8,742 nucleotides of DNA, taken from the NCBI GenBank assembly GCA_030450535.1, contig JAKDIK010000097.1, positions 1 through 8,742 on the forward strand. The letters are read 5' to 3'. The position numbers and the translations under genes are program-made. Of the stretch, positions 1 to 7,020 are shown one piece after another. How positions within the stretch are numbered: the first letter of the stretch is position 1; each line of letters opens with the position of its first letter. The DNA comes from Propionibacteriaceae bacterium (GTDB lineage: Bacteria; Actinomycetota; Actinomycetes; Propionibacteriales; Propionibacteriaceae). The notes under the pieces were generated by a model. It was not told the origin of the DNA and did not search any database. It was given only the letters and a program-made list of their open reading frames with translations.

Positions 1-193
1 CGACGAAGGTCCGGTCGACGGAGCCGGGCCCGCGATAGGGCACACCGGCGTACTGCGGGTCGAGGACCGTGGCGTGCGTCCGGCGCAGGTATGACGCGAC
101 GCCCGCCTCCCAGCCCGGACCGTGGGGCACGTGCCCGACCGTGGTGCCGCGAGGCTCGGCCGCGGACACCCGGACCAGGTCGTGGCCCTCGGC
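1..193 (-). CDS. Partial coding fragment of an unrecognised protein, running off the left edge
   Basis: On the minus strand, in codons aligned to plus positions 2-4, 5-7 and so on, this stretch is open and reads like real protein: AEGHDLVRVSAAEPRGTTVG, then GHVPHGPGWEAGVASYLRRT, then HATVLDPQYAGVPYRGPGSV. About 55 of 60 codons end in G or C, as expected for a gene in this genome, whereas the plus-strand frame used by the permease has a stop (92-94) and poor codon bias here. The frame has no convincing start: it remains open into the antisense of the permease gene, with one GTG at 169-167 lacking a ribosome binding site. I do not recognise the family. The fragment seems to have been joined to the permease near position 190; whether in the genome or in the assembly cannot be told from this window. 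Confidence 0.4.
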
Positions 194-901
194 GCCGCCG
201 CGGCGATCCTGTTCGGTCTGGGCGCCGGCTTCGGCGAGTACGCCCTGCAGGGCAGCGCGTTCGTGGGCGCGCTGGGAGCGTCGCTGGTGGTTTTCCTCGT
301 GGCCCGCACCGCCGGACGCGTGACGTCCGTGCGCCTCCTGCTCGCCGGGGTGGCCGTGGGCTATGCCCTGTACGCGGCGACGAGCTTCCTCATCTTCGCC
401 TCCGGCTCGGCCGAGGGCGCCCGGTCGGTCATGTTCTGGCTGCTCGGCTCCCTCGGGCTGGCGGAATGGAACGGCCCGCTCGCCGTCGTGATGATCGTCG
501 TGGCCGCCACGGTCGCGTTGCTCACCCTGCTGGGACCCAGGCTGGACGGGCTCGCCATCGGCGACGAGACCGCCCAGGCGCTCGGCGTCAACCCGGACCG
601 GCTGCGCACCGGCCTGCTGATCGGGGTGTCGCTCTGCGTCGGGGTCGTCGTGGCGGCGTCCGGCAGCATCGGTTTCGTGGGGCTGGTGGTGCCGCACCTG
701 GCCCGGAGGATCCTGGGTGCCCGGCACTCCATCGTCATCCCGGCGTCCGCCCTCATGGGCGCCATCCTCCTCGTCTGGGCCGACCTCGTGGCCCGCACCC
801 TGCTCGCCCCCCAGGAGATCCCGATCGGGATCATCACGGCCCTGGTGGGGGCGCCGTTCCTGCTCGTTCTCGTGCGGAGGTTCCATGCAACCGTCTCCTG
901 A
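122..901 (+). CDS. FecCD-family ABC transporter permease, 5'-truncated
   Basis: Membrane permease of a BtuC/FecCD-type importer for iron-siderophore, haem or cobalamin; in the family two such subunits form the channel fed by a binding protein and driven by a FecE ATPase. Family features are clear from about residue 24 (nt 191) onward: RLLLAGVAVG (71-80), a FWLLGS segment, the highly conserved GSIGFVGLVVPHLAR block (181-195) that forms the ATPase-coupling region, and a C-terminal EIPIGIITALVGAPFLL. Compared with BtuC (about 326 residues), the first 90-100 residues, including the LSGAxxQ and NPLAxPxLLG regions, are absent in all three plus frames. The GTG at 122 is only the longest possible start, has no ribosome binding site, and its first 20 codons probably belong to the antisense fragment. 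The truncated protein would lack about two N-terminal helices and is probably inactive unless the junction is an artefact. The binding-protein gene starts inside its 3' end. Confidence 0.75.
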   Translation: MGHVPDRGAARLGRGHPDQVVALGAAAAILFGLGAGFGEYALQGSAFVGALGASLVVFLVARTAGRVTSVRLLLAGVAVGYALYAATSFLIFASGSAEGARSVMFWLLGSLGLAEWNGPLAVVMIVVAATVALLTLLGPRLDGLAIGDETAQALGVNPDRLRTGLLIGVSLCVGVVVAASGSIGFVGLVVPHLARRILGARHSIVIPASALMGAILLVWADLVARTLLAPQEIPIGIITALVGAPFLLVLVRRFHATVS

Positions 902-1867
902 TCGCCGGTGGGGTGCCGCCGCGGCCGGCGTCCTGTTCGCCGCCAGCGCCCTTGTGGGTTGCGCCGCCACCGACGCCGCGGACCCGGCCGCGACGGTCAC
1001 CGTCACCAACTGTGGCGCCGAGGTGAGCTTCGCCGCGGTGCCCGAGCGGGTGGTGTTGCTCAAGAGCGCGTCGGTGCCGTTCCTGGCAGAACTGGGCGTC
1101 CTCGACCACGTCGTCGCGCGCGCCGGGGTTTACCCGCGCGAGTACTACGACGACGCCACCTGGGCCGCGCTCGAAGCCATCCCGGTCCTCACCGACCAGA
1201 TCGACACCTCGGGTCACCTGCAGATCTCCCGCGAGGAGGTGCTGGCGCAACGCCCTGACCTCGTGCTCGGCGAGGTCGACAACATCAGCCGTGCGACGCT
1301 GGCGGCGTCCAACGTGCCCCTCCTCGAGGAGCCGGCCCTGTGCGGGGTGGACGCCCACGAGCCCACCTTCGACGACATCGACGCCCAGATGACCTTGTAC
1401 GGTCAGGTCTTCGACCGCGCGGACGCCGCCGCCGCGGCCAACGCGCGGCTCGACGAACGCGTCTCCGCAGCCCGCGAGCGGGTCGCTGCGGGAGAATCCC
1501 GCACGGCCGCCGTCCTCTACCCGACGATCGGCGGGGGCGTGACCTACGCCTATGGCCGCGGCTCCATGGCTCACCCGCAGCTCGAGGCCGCCGGGTTCAC
1601 CAACGTGTACGCCGACGTGGCCGATCGCGTCTTCGAGGTGACCCGTGAGGATCTCATCGGCCGCGACCCGGACGTGCTCGTGCTGTTGTACAGCTCGGGC
1701 GACGCCGACGCCGTGAAGCAGGCGGTCACCTCGATGCGGGGGGCGGACGCCATCGCGGCCGTCCGCGACGACGCGATCGTCACCCAGCCGCTCAACTTCA
1801 GCGAACCCCCGACGCCGCTGGCCGTCACGGGCTTGGAGCGGATCGTCGACCAGGTGGGAGAGCGGCC

Positions 1868-1871
<4 letters not shown>
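885..1871 (+). CDS. Iron-chelate ABC transporter substrate-binding lipoprotein (FecB/FepB-like)
   Basis: Extracellular, lipid-anchored binding protein of 328 residues that would capture the metal chelate and deliver it to the permease. The start is ATG 885, preceded by GGAGG at 876-880 and overlapping the permease end by 17 nt; a longer frame from 717 is antisense-like and lacks these signals. Residues 7-25 form a lipoprotein signal peptide (RR, hydrophobic stretch, LVGC lipobox) with C26 as lipidated cysteine. The mature part has the class III (TroA/FecB-like) pattern: VPERVVLLKSASVPFLAELG (52-71), ISREEVLAQRPDLVLG (114-129), then a linker and second lobe with DLIGRDPDVLVLLYSSGD. C43 and C153 are the only other cysteines I counted through residue 154 and could form a disulfide. 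It overlaps the ATPase gene by 4 nt. The ligand cannot be named from sequence alone; a ferric siderophore is the usual one. Confidence 0.88.
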
Positions 1872-2640
<769 letters not shown>

Positions 2641-2644
<4 letters not shown>

Positions 2645-3423
2645 CCCTCCTCGCCCCCGACATCCAGGCCGGCCTCAACGACTACTGGAGCCGGCGCGCG
2701 ACCGCGTACCACGCCGACCAACAGCGTCCCGACCGCATCGACGGCGACCGGGCACTGTGGTCGGGCATCTGGTCGGACGCCGTGGGCCCGGCCCCGGCGC
2801 GCGTGGCCGATCTCGGCACCGGCAGCGGTTACGTCGCCTGGCTGCTGCACGATCTCGGCCACGAGGTGACGGGTGTGGACGCCGCGGCCGGCATGATCGA
2901 GGTCGCGCAGGCGCACCGGGACGACGTCCGCAGCCCCCGCTTCGTGGTCGGGGACGCGCAGCAGCCGCCGCTGGCTGCCCGGAGTCTGGACGCCGTGACC
3001 GCCCGCCACGTGCTGTGGACGCTGCGCGACCCGGCGTCGGCCCTGAGTCGGTGGCGGGAGCTGCTGCGACCCGGCGGAATCCTGGCGGTGGTGGACGGGT
3101 TGTGGTTCCCCGACCATCTGCCGAGCGCGCCGGGGGTGCGTGCGGTCGGGCCGGGGACGCGGGAGATCCCGGAGGCGGCGGTGTCGTGGACGCCGGCGGA
3201 GCAGTTCGCGCGGGTTTACGCCGAGGCTGTCGGCGCGGGGGCGCTGCCGCTCGCGTCCGGCGTGGAGGTGGCCGACCTGGTCGCGGTGGTGACGGGCGCG
3301 GGCTTCGTCGACGTGCAGGTCGAAGCCCTGACCGAGGTGTACGCGCGGGACCGCGCCCACGGCGTCCCGGCCGGTCATGAGCCGACGCTGCAGTACCTGA
3401 TCCGCGGCAGGGCTCCGCGCTGA
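2641..3423 (+). CDS. Class I SAM-dependent methyltransferase in the uptake operon
   Basis: Cytoplasmic protein of 260 residues with a Rossmann-type methyltransferase fold of the UbiE/Methyltransf_11 kind. The SAM-binding motif I is ADLGTGSGYVAWLL (56-69) and the acidic residue closing strand 2 is D80 (GVDAAAGM). A motif resembling the post-III segment reads RELLRPGGILAVVDGLWF. The N-terminus (YWSRRATAYH) resembles that of small-molecule methyltransferases. Start ATG 2641 overlaps the ATPase stop (ATGA) and is preceded by GGAG five nucleotides upstream, so it is the last gene of the operon. Its substrate is not evident. Its place directly behind a chelate importer suggests the imported ligand or an associated metabolite as substrate, but that is inference. 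No terminator is visible between its stop and the repeat array ahead of rnpB. Confidence 0.87.
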
Positions 3424-3447
3424 CGGACGGTGGTTCGCGGCGGGGGC

Positions 3448-3552
3448 GCGCTGGACAGTGGTGCGCTGGGCAGTGGTGCGCTGGGCAGTGGTGCGCTGGG
3501 CAGTGGTGCGCTGGACAGAAGCGCGCTGGACAGTGGTGCGCTGGACAGTAGA
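3448..3552 (+). repeat. Seven tandem 15-bp repeats upstream of rnpB
   Basis: Seven head-to-tail units of consensus GCGCTGG(A/G)CAGTGGT start at 3448, 3463, 3478, 3493, 3508, 3523 and 3538. Units 2-4 are identical (TGGGCA); units 1 and 6 are identical (TGGACA); unit 5 ends AGAAGC and unit 7 ends AGTAGA. A degenerate eighth copy (CCGCTGGACGAGTCG, about 3558-3572) merges with the start of rnpB. The array has no ribosome binding site and no plausible gene; open frames across it exist only because 15 is a multiple of three. Units 1, 5, 6 and 7 contain TGGACA, a near match to a -35 box. Confidence 0.93.
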
Positions 3553-3554
3553 CT
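3527..3554 (+). promoter_or_regulatory. Predicted rnpB promoter inside the repeat array
   Basis: TGGACA (3527-3532, in repeat unit 6) is one base from the -35 consensus TTGACA. After a 16-nt spacer comes TAGACT (3549-3554), a typical actinobacterial -10 created by the unique end of unit 7. Transcription would start near 3561-3563, which is exactly where the RNase P RNA P1 helix begins. This coincidence is the main support; no start-site data are available. Confidence 0.65.
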
Positions 3555-3560
3555 GTGCCG

Positions 3561-3957
3561 CTGGACGAGTCGGCCGGGTGATCGCGGCCCTTCGGGGCTG
3601 AGGAAAGTCCGGACTCCACACGGCAGGGTGGTGGGTAACGCCCACCCGGGGTGACCCGCGGGACAGTGCCACAGAGAACAGACCGCCCCTTCGCGAGGAG
3701 GGGTAAGGGTGAAACGGCGGTGTAAGAGACCACCGCGTCGCTGGTGACAGCGACGGCACGGCAAACCCCACCCGGAGCAAGGCCAAGAAGGGCTTCGGCC
3801 CGCGGACGCCGCCCGAGCGCTGCCCGCGCGAGGCGTCCGGGTAGGCCGCACGACATCGCCGGCGCACGCGCCGGTGGATCGGAGGCCGCCGGCGACGGCG
3901 GTCACAGATGGATGATCACCGTCGACAGAATCCGGCTTACAGGCCGACTCGTCCCCC
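3561..3957 (+). ncRNA. rnpB: RNase P RNA, class A (catalytic subunit of tRNA 5' maturation)
   Basis: Ribozyme that, with the RnpA protein, removes 5' leaders from pre-tRNAs. The P1 helix is a perfect 13-bp pairing of 3563-3575 with 3942-3954. Universally conserved blocks occur in order: GAGGAAAGTCCGG (3600-3612, CR-I), ACAGAGAACAGACCG (about 3671), TAAGGGTGAAA (about 3702), GTAAGAGACCACCGC, CACCCGGAGCAAGGCC (about 3769-3784, CR-IV), CCGGGTAGGC with the GGT at 3840-3842 that pairs with the tRNA CCA end, and ACAGAATCCGGCTTAC (3925-3940, CR-V, the other half of P4). Length of about 395 nt fits the class. Ends are set from P1 and may be off by a few nucleotides. The promoter lies in the preceding repeats, and the vapC gene faces it 16 nt beyond its 3' end. 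Confidence 0.97.
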
Positions 3958-3970
3958 CACCCGTCGGCCT
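3941..3970. terminator. Candidate bidirectional hairpin between rnpB and vapC, sharing the P1 3' strand
   Basis: AGGCCGAC (3941-3948) and GTCGGCCT (3963-3970) form a perfect 8-bp stem with a 14-nt C-rich loop. The hairpin sits just behind the vapC stop (3974-3976) for minus-strand transcription and at the 3' end of rnpB for plus-strand transcription. It has no T tract, so it is not a classical intrinsic terminator. The left arm is also the 3' strand of rnpB P1, so the hairpin and P1 cannot form at once. Confidence 0.45.
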
Positions 3971-3973
3971 CTC

Positions 3974-4408
3974 CTACGCCACCGGACCTCGGTTGGGGTC
4001 GTCGGTGACAGGGTCCAGCACGGTGAAGCCGAGAGCCAATGCTGCCCTGGCCATCTGGGCGTCGTGCGTGACGAGCGTGACGCTGCCGATCCCGAGGCGA
4101 AGAGCTGCCGCGATGTGCAAGGAGTCGGCCCCACCGAGCCCGGGTTCGAGAGCGATCGCCTCGTCGACCAGATCGTCCCCGACGGCCACCAGCGCGAACT
4201 CGTCGAGGTACTCGTGGGCGACGTCGAGCGCCAGCCCCGCGTTCGTGACGACGCGGAGCACCTCCAGCTCCAGGATGCGCGAGCCGACGAACCGGTCGCC
4301 GGCGTTGTAAGCGGATTCGAACCAAGTGCGTGCGGCGGTCGACCGGTCTGCGATCGCTCGCAACAGCACCGACGAGTCGACGAACCACGTGCGCTCAGAC
4401 GAGGCCAT
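3974..4408 (-). CDS. vapC: Type II toxin, VapC-like PIN-domain ribonuclease
   Basis: Protein of 144 residues with the PIN-domain pattern. The likely Mg-binding acidic residues are D11 (TWFVDSSVLL), E49 (SRILELEVLR), D95 (GGADSLHIAAALRLG) and D116 (TLVTHDAQMARAA). In the family such toxins cleave tRNA or rRNA and halt translation until the antitoxin neutralises them; the target here is unknown. Start ATG 4408 lies inside the antitoxin gene (14-nt overlap) with only a weak ribosome binding site, so translation is probably coupled, as is usual for toxins placed second. The gene converges on rnpB, leaving 16 nt between its stop and the estimated RNA end; readthrough would make RNA antisense to rnpB. 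VapC is the family-level name; no specific orthologue is claimed. Confidence 0.88.
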   Translation of the reverse strand: MASSERTWFVDSSVLLRAIADRSTAARTWFESAYNAGDRFVGSRILELEVLRVVTNAGLALDVAHEYLDEFALVAVGDDLVDEAIALEPGLGGADSLHIAAALRLGIGSVTLVTHDAQMARAALALGFTVLDPVTDDPNRGPVA

Positions 4409-4679
4409 CGAAACGGCTTCGTTCGGCGTCCAGCGCTGCGCCCAGGTCGACAGTTGTGGTCAGCGTGCGGAATCGCCGCGCCGCCCTCGGAGCGGTACTG
4501 CGGGCGGGATGGGCGAGACCTGCGGCGATGAGTTCGTCGAGCGGGTCGCCAGTCGGTTCGATTCGGGTGATGCGGTAGGCGGCCCGTCCCCGACGCATCA
4601 CGATCACCTCGCCGTGATCGGCAAGCCGGGTCGCCCGGGAGGGGTTCTGGTTCAGCTCGGTGAGGGTGATCGACGTCAT
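4395..4679 (-). CDS. Type II antitoxin, Phd/YefM family
   Basis: Protein of 94 residues. The N-terminal half (TLTELNQNPSRATRLADHGE, then VIVMRRGRAAYRITRIEP) is a typical Phd/YefM dimerisation and DNA-binding domain. The C-terminal tail (DPLDELIAAG ... LGAALDAERSRFD) would wrap around and block the PIN toxin. A frame extending back to 4793 exists, but its extra 38 residues are low-complexity intergenic translation. ATG 4679 is the start because the family consensus begins there and a -10 box lies seven nucleotides ahead. It is the first gene of the TA operon and overlaps the toxin start. The antitoxin, alone and in complex with the toxin, normally represses its own promoter. Confidence 0.87.
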   Translation of the reverse strand: MTSITLTELNQNPSRATRLADHGEVIVMRRGRAAYRITRIEPTGDPLDELIAAGLAHPARSTAPRAARRFRTLTTTVDLGAALDAERSRFDGLV

Positions 4680-4686
4680 GGCCTGG

Positions 4687-4692
4687 ATTCTA
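4687..4692 (-). promoter_or_regulatory. Predicted -10 box of a leaderless antitoxin promoter
   Basis: On the minus strand TAGAAT (4692-4687) differs from TATAAT by one base and ends seven nucleotides before ATG 4679. Transcription would therefore begin at or next to the start codon, and the usual Shine-Dalgarno is absent. No clear -35 box is visible. Two CTAG tetramers, one overlapping the -10, are spaced by nine bases (CTAGGACGAAATGCTAG) and make a plausible operator for autorepression. Confidence 0.5.
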
Positions 4693-4764
4693 GCATTTCG
4701 TCCTAGTTCGCGTCCGTGGTGAGGACGCTCGTGCGGACAAGCCACGTCCACATCCCCAGACCTA

Positions 4765-4794
4765 TTGACAAACGATAGAAAAAAAACGATCATC
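4765..4794 (+). promoter_or_regulatory. Predicted promoter of the DUF2975-HTH pair
   Basis: A perfect -35 TTGACA (4765-4770) is followed, 17 nt later, by GATCAT (4788-4793), a four-of-six match to the -10 consensus. The spacer holds eight consecutive adenines (4779-4786), unusual in this GC-rich sequence. The transcription start would fall at about 4799-4801, on ATG 4800, and no ribosome binding site precedes that ATG, so the mRNA is probably leaderless. Confidence 0.55.
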
Positions 4795-4797
4795 GAT
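4771..4797. promoter_or_regulatory. Repeated AACGAT boxes, candidate operator for the HTH protein
   Basis: AACGAT occurs at 4771-4776 and again at 4785-4790, spaced 14 bp start to start, with a third CGAT at 4794-4797. They cover the spacer, the -10 and the transcription start. ATCAT/ATGAT arms around the start codon form a further short inverted repeat. Placement suggests binding by the HTH protein encoded two genes on; this is inference. Confidence 0.4.
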
Positions 4798-4799
4798 TC

Positions 4800-5276
4800 A
4801 TGATGCGCGGACTCGTCGATGTGCTGCGGGTGCTCCTGATCGCAGCGATGCTCCTGATCGGCCTCCTCCAGGTGGTGGCCCTGCCGTGGCTGTCGGGGGT
4901 GATGGCCGCCGACTTGCCCGCCGAGGCGTACATGCGCTGGCCCATGCTCGTCTTGTCGATCCTCGGGCTGACGTGCGTCCAGGTGGGGATCGCGTGCACC
5001 GTGAGGCTCCTCGGGATCACGCGCCGCGGCGCGGTATTCCAGCGCTCCGCCGTCGGGTGGGTGGACGGCATCATCGGCGCCTTCTTGGCGGGAAGCGCCC
5101 TCTGTCTCGGGACGCTCCTCTACGTCGGCGCCACCGTGTCCGGCCCGCCGCTGTTCAGCATCGCGCTGTTGGCCGCCACGGTCGGCGGGGTGGGCCTGGC
5201 CCTCCTCATGGTTGTCATGCGTTCCCTCCTGCTCCAGGCCGCCGGTCTGCGCAGCGAACTCGATGTGGTGATCTGA
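4800..5276 (+). CDS. DUF2975 family membrane protein
   Basis: Integral membrane protein of 158 residues with four predicted membrane helices at about 7-33, 48-72, 88-110 and 118-142. The layout, length and charged C-terminus (AAGLRSELDVVI, similar to the conserved LRxELDxVI ending) are those of DUF2975, a family of unknown function regularly encoded directly before a small YozG-like HTH protein. Two ATG codons stand in tandem (4800, 4803); the first is chosen because it coincides with the predicted transcription start. Its stop overlaps the next start by one base (TGATG). The pair resembles a membrane partner plus a cytoplasmic regulator, but no function is established from the sequence. Confidence 0.8.
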   Translation: MMRGLVDVLRVLLIAAMLLIGLLQVVALPWLSGVMAADLPAEAYMRWPMLVLSILGLTCVQVGIACTVRLLGITRRGAVFQRSAVGWVDGIIGAFLAGSALCLGTLLYVGATVSGPPLFSIALLAATVGGVGLALLMVVMRSLLLQAAGLRSELDVVI

Positions 5277-5500
5277 TGCCGATCGTCGTCAGGATCGACG
5301 TCGAGTTGGCGCGCCGGAAGCTGTCGGTGGGGGAGTTCGCCGACCGCGTTGGCCTGACCCCGGCCAACGTCGCCGTCCTCAAGAACGGGCGGGCCAAGGC
5401 GATCCGGTTCACCACCCTCGAGGCGATGTGCCGCGTGCTGGACTGCCAACCCGGCGACCTGCTCGAGTGGGTCGCCGACGACGAACCCGAACCCTCCTGA
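5276..5500 (+). CDS. YozG-like small Cro/CI (XRE) helix-turn-helix regulator
   Basis: DNA-binding protein of 74 residues. The helix-turn-helix covers about residues 17-57: SVGEFADRVGLTPANVAVLK (17-36), then NGRAKAIRFTTLEAMCRVLD, followed by the CQPGDLLEW ending typical of the YozG/HTH_26 group. Such proteins sit immediately downstream of DUF2975 genes. The start codon overlaps the preceding stop (TGATG) with no strong ribosome binding site, so translation is coupled to the membrane protein. The likely role is autoregulation of the pair through the AACGAT boxes ahead of it; no other target is visible. It ends 29 nt before the convergent sugar-porter gene with no obvious terminator between them. 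Confidence 0.88.
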   Translation: MPIVVRIDVELARRKLSVGEFADRVGLTPANVAVLKNGRAKAIRFTTLEAMCRVLDCQPGDLLEWVADDEPEPS

Positions 5501-5529
5501 GCCGGCGCCCGCACGGACACTGCCAGCAG

Positions 5530-6930
5530 CTACTCCATGTCCTCCAACTGCTTGCCGGAGGTCTCCGGCACCAGCCGGAGCACGAAGAAGAAGGACGCCA
5601 GCGCCGCGAGCGTGTAGAAGCCGTACGCGAACCACAACCCCAGCTCCGCCATCGCCGGGAACGACGTCGAAATGGCGAAGTTCGCCAGCCACTGCGCCGC
5701 CGCCGCGATACCGAGAGCAGTGGAGCGGATGCGGTTGTTGAACATCTCCCCGAGCAGCACCCACACGCCCGGCCCCCACGACATGCCGAAGAACACGACG
5801 AACCCGTTGGCGGCCAACAGCGCGATGATGCCCGCGTTGCCCTCCAGCACGGGGGCGCCGTCGACGATGGGGGCCTGGGAGAAGATCCAGGCCATGGTCC
5901 CCAGCGTCACGAACATGCCCGCGGACCCGATCAGTAGGAGCCGGCGGCGTCCGATCCTGTCGATCAGCGCGATCGCGACCAGCGTGACGACGATGTTGGT
6001 GACACTGGTGATGACGGTCTGGATCAGGGCGTCGGATTCGGTGAAACCCACCGACTGCCACAGTGTGGCGGAGTAGTAGAAGATCACGTTGATGCCCACG
6101 AACTGCTGGAACACCGACAGTGCGATACCGATCCAGACGATGGGCAGCACCTTGCCGGCGGGTCCGCGCAGGTCGGCCACGGACGCCTTGGTCTCGCGGC
6201 GCACCGTGCGCGCGATTTCGGCGATCCGCTCTTCGACGCCGTCGAACAGGATGCGCGACAGCACGTGCTGCGCCTTCTCGGGCTCGCCCTGGGCCACCAG
6301 GTAGCGCGGTGACTCGGGAATCGTCAGGGCCAGGACGCCGTACGCCAGCGCCGGAATGAGCTCGGCGATGAACATCCAGCGCCAGGCGGCCAGGCCCAGC
6401 CAGGACTCGTTCGCCGCGCCGCCGGCCGCCGCCGCGATCGCGAAGTCCGACAGCAGCGCCACGAAGATACCGACGACGATCGCGAGCTGCTGCAGCGACC
6501 CCAGGCGTCCGCGGACCGACGCCGGGCTGATTTCCGCAATGTAGGCGGGCGCGATGACCGACGCCGCGCCGACGCCGATGCCACCCACGGCGCGCCACGC
6601 GATCATGTCCCAGGGCCCGACCGCGAGGCCGGAGCCCACCGCGCTGATCGTGAACAGCACCGCCGCCGCCACCATGACCCGGATGCGGCCGATCCGGTCG
6701 GCGAGCGCGCCGGCCAGATAGGCGCCGACCATGCACGCCAGCAGAGCCGAGGACACCACGAAGCCCGTGAGGCCCGCCCCCATCCCGAATGCCTCCCGCA
6801 TGGGCGTCACGGCGCCGTTGATGACCGCGGTGTCGAAGCCGAACAGGAAGCCGCCCAGTGCCGCCACGGCGGCGAGCTGGACGACGCGTCCGACGTGGAA
6901 GCGCTCCTGGGCGCTGGCGGGTGTGGGCAT
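5530..6930 (-). CDS. MFS sugar transporter, sugar porter family (XylE/GlcP-like)
   Basis: Proton-coupled sugar importer of 466 residues with 12 expected helices. Family signatures are all present: GGFLFGFDTAVINGA in helix 1 with D33, GALADRIGRIR (74-84), PAYIAEISPASVRG (128-141), Q148, PESPRYL (205-211), QQFVGINVIFYYS (275-287), LIDRIGRRRLLL, WGPGVWVLLGE and the C-terminal PETSGKQLEDM. Q148, Q275, Q276 and N281 match in spacing the XylE sugar-binding residues Q168, Q288, Q289 and N294, so a hexose or pentose substrate is likely; which one is not determined. ATG 6930 is preferred over an in-frame GTG at 6945, because GGAGAGGA (6943-6936) lies five nucleotides before the ATG. No sugar-metabolism gene is next to it in this window. 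Confidence 0.92.
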   Translation of the reverse strand: MPTPASAQERFHVGRVVQLAAVAALGGFLFGFDTAVINGAVTPMREAFGMGAGLTGFVVSSALLACMVGAYLAGALADRIGRIRVMVAAAVLFTISAVGSGLAVGPWDMIAWRAVGGIGVGAASVIAPAYIAEISPASVRGRLGSLQQLAIVVGIFVALLSDFAIAAAAGGAANESWLGLAAWRWMFIAELIPALAYGVLALTIPESPRYLVAQGEPEKAQHVLSRILFDGVEERIAEIARTVRRETKASVADLRGPAGKVLPIVWIGIALSVFQQFVGINVIFYYSATLWQSVGFTESDALIQTVITSVTNIVVTLVAIALIDRIGRRRLLLIGSAGMFVTLGTMAWIFSQAPIVDGAPVLEGNAGIIALLAANGFVVFFGMSWGPGVWVLLGEMFNNRIRSTALGIAAAAQWLANFAISTSFPAMAELGLWFAYGFYTLAALASFFFVLRLVPETSGKQLEDME

Positions 6931-6935
6931 GTCGT

Positions 6936-6943
6936 TCCTCTCC
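6936..6943 (-). promoter_or_regulatory. Ribosome binding site deciding the sugar-porter start
   Basis: On the minus strand GGAGAGGA is followed by five nucleotides and ATG 6930. Using the upstream GTG at 6945 would place this sequence inside the coding region and add five residues with no family match. Confidence 0.7.
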
Positions 6944-6990
6944 ACTGAGGGGTGCGCCGCAGAGTGGGCGTGTCCGGCAGGCTAGCGCCT

Positions 6991-7005
6991 CCGCGGGGGC
7001 CGCGG
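6991..7005. terminator. Weak GC hairpin between the two MFS genes
   Basis: Two copies of the palindrome CCGCGG (6991-6996 and 7000-7005) separated by GGG can form a six-pair stem 16 nt after the exporter stop. There is no T tract and the motif is common in GC-rich DNA, so a terminator role is tentative. A possible -10 (TAGCCT, 6984-6979 minus) for the sugar porter follows, without a recognisable -35. Confidence 0.25.
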
Positions 7006-7020
7006 GGGAACCGGCGCAGA

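Noticed and set aside
717..884. Extended N-terminus for the binding protein from 717
   Set aside because: It overlaps the permease coding sequence in another frame, whereas ATG 885 has a ribosome binding site and begins a lipoprotein signal peptide.
3448..3552. CRISPR-like array
   Set aside because: The 15-bp units are contiguous with no unique spacers and no cas genes are present.
3430..3654. Short plus-strand open frame with SGALGSGALGSGAL repeats
   Set aside because: It translates the 15-bp tandem repeat and the start of RNase P RNA; there is no ribosome binding site, and the repeat length being a multiple of three explains the open frame.
4680..4793. 38-residue N-terminal extension of the antitoxin
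   Set aside because: It lies in the intergenic promoter region, lacks similarity to Phd/YefM proteins and would cover the predicted -10 box.
5501..5529. Terminator between the HTH gene and the convergent sugar porter
   Set aside because: I found no stem of useful length and no T tract in these 29 bases.
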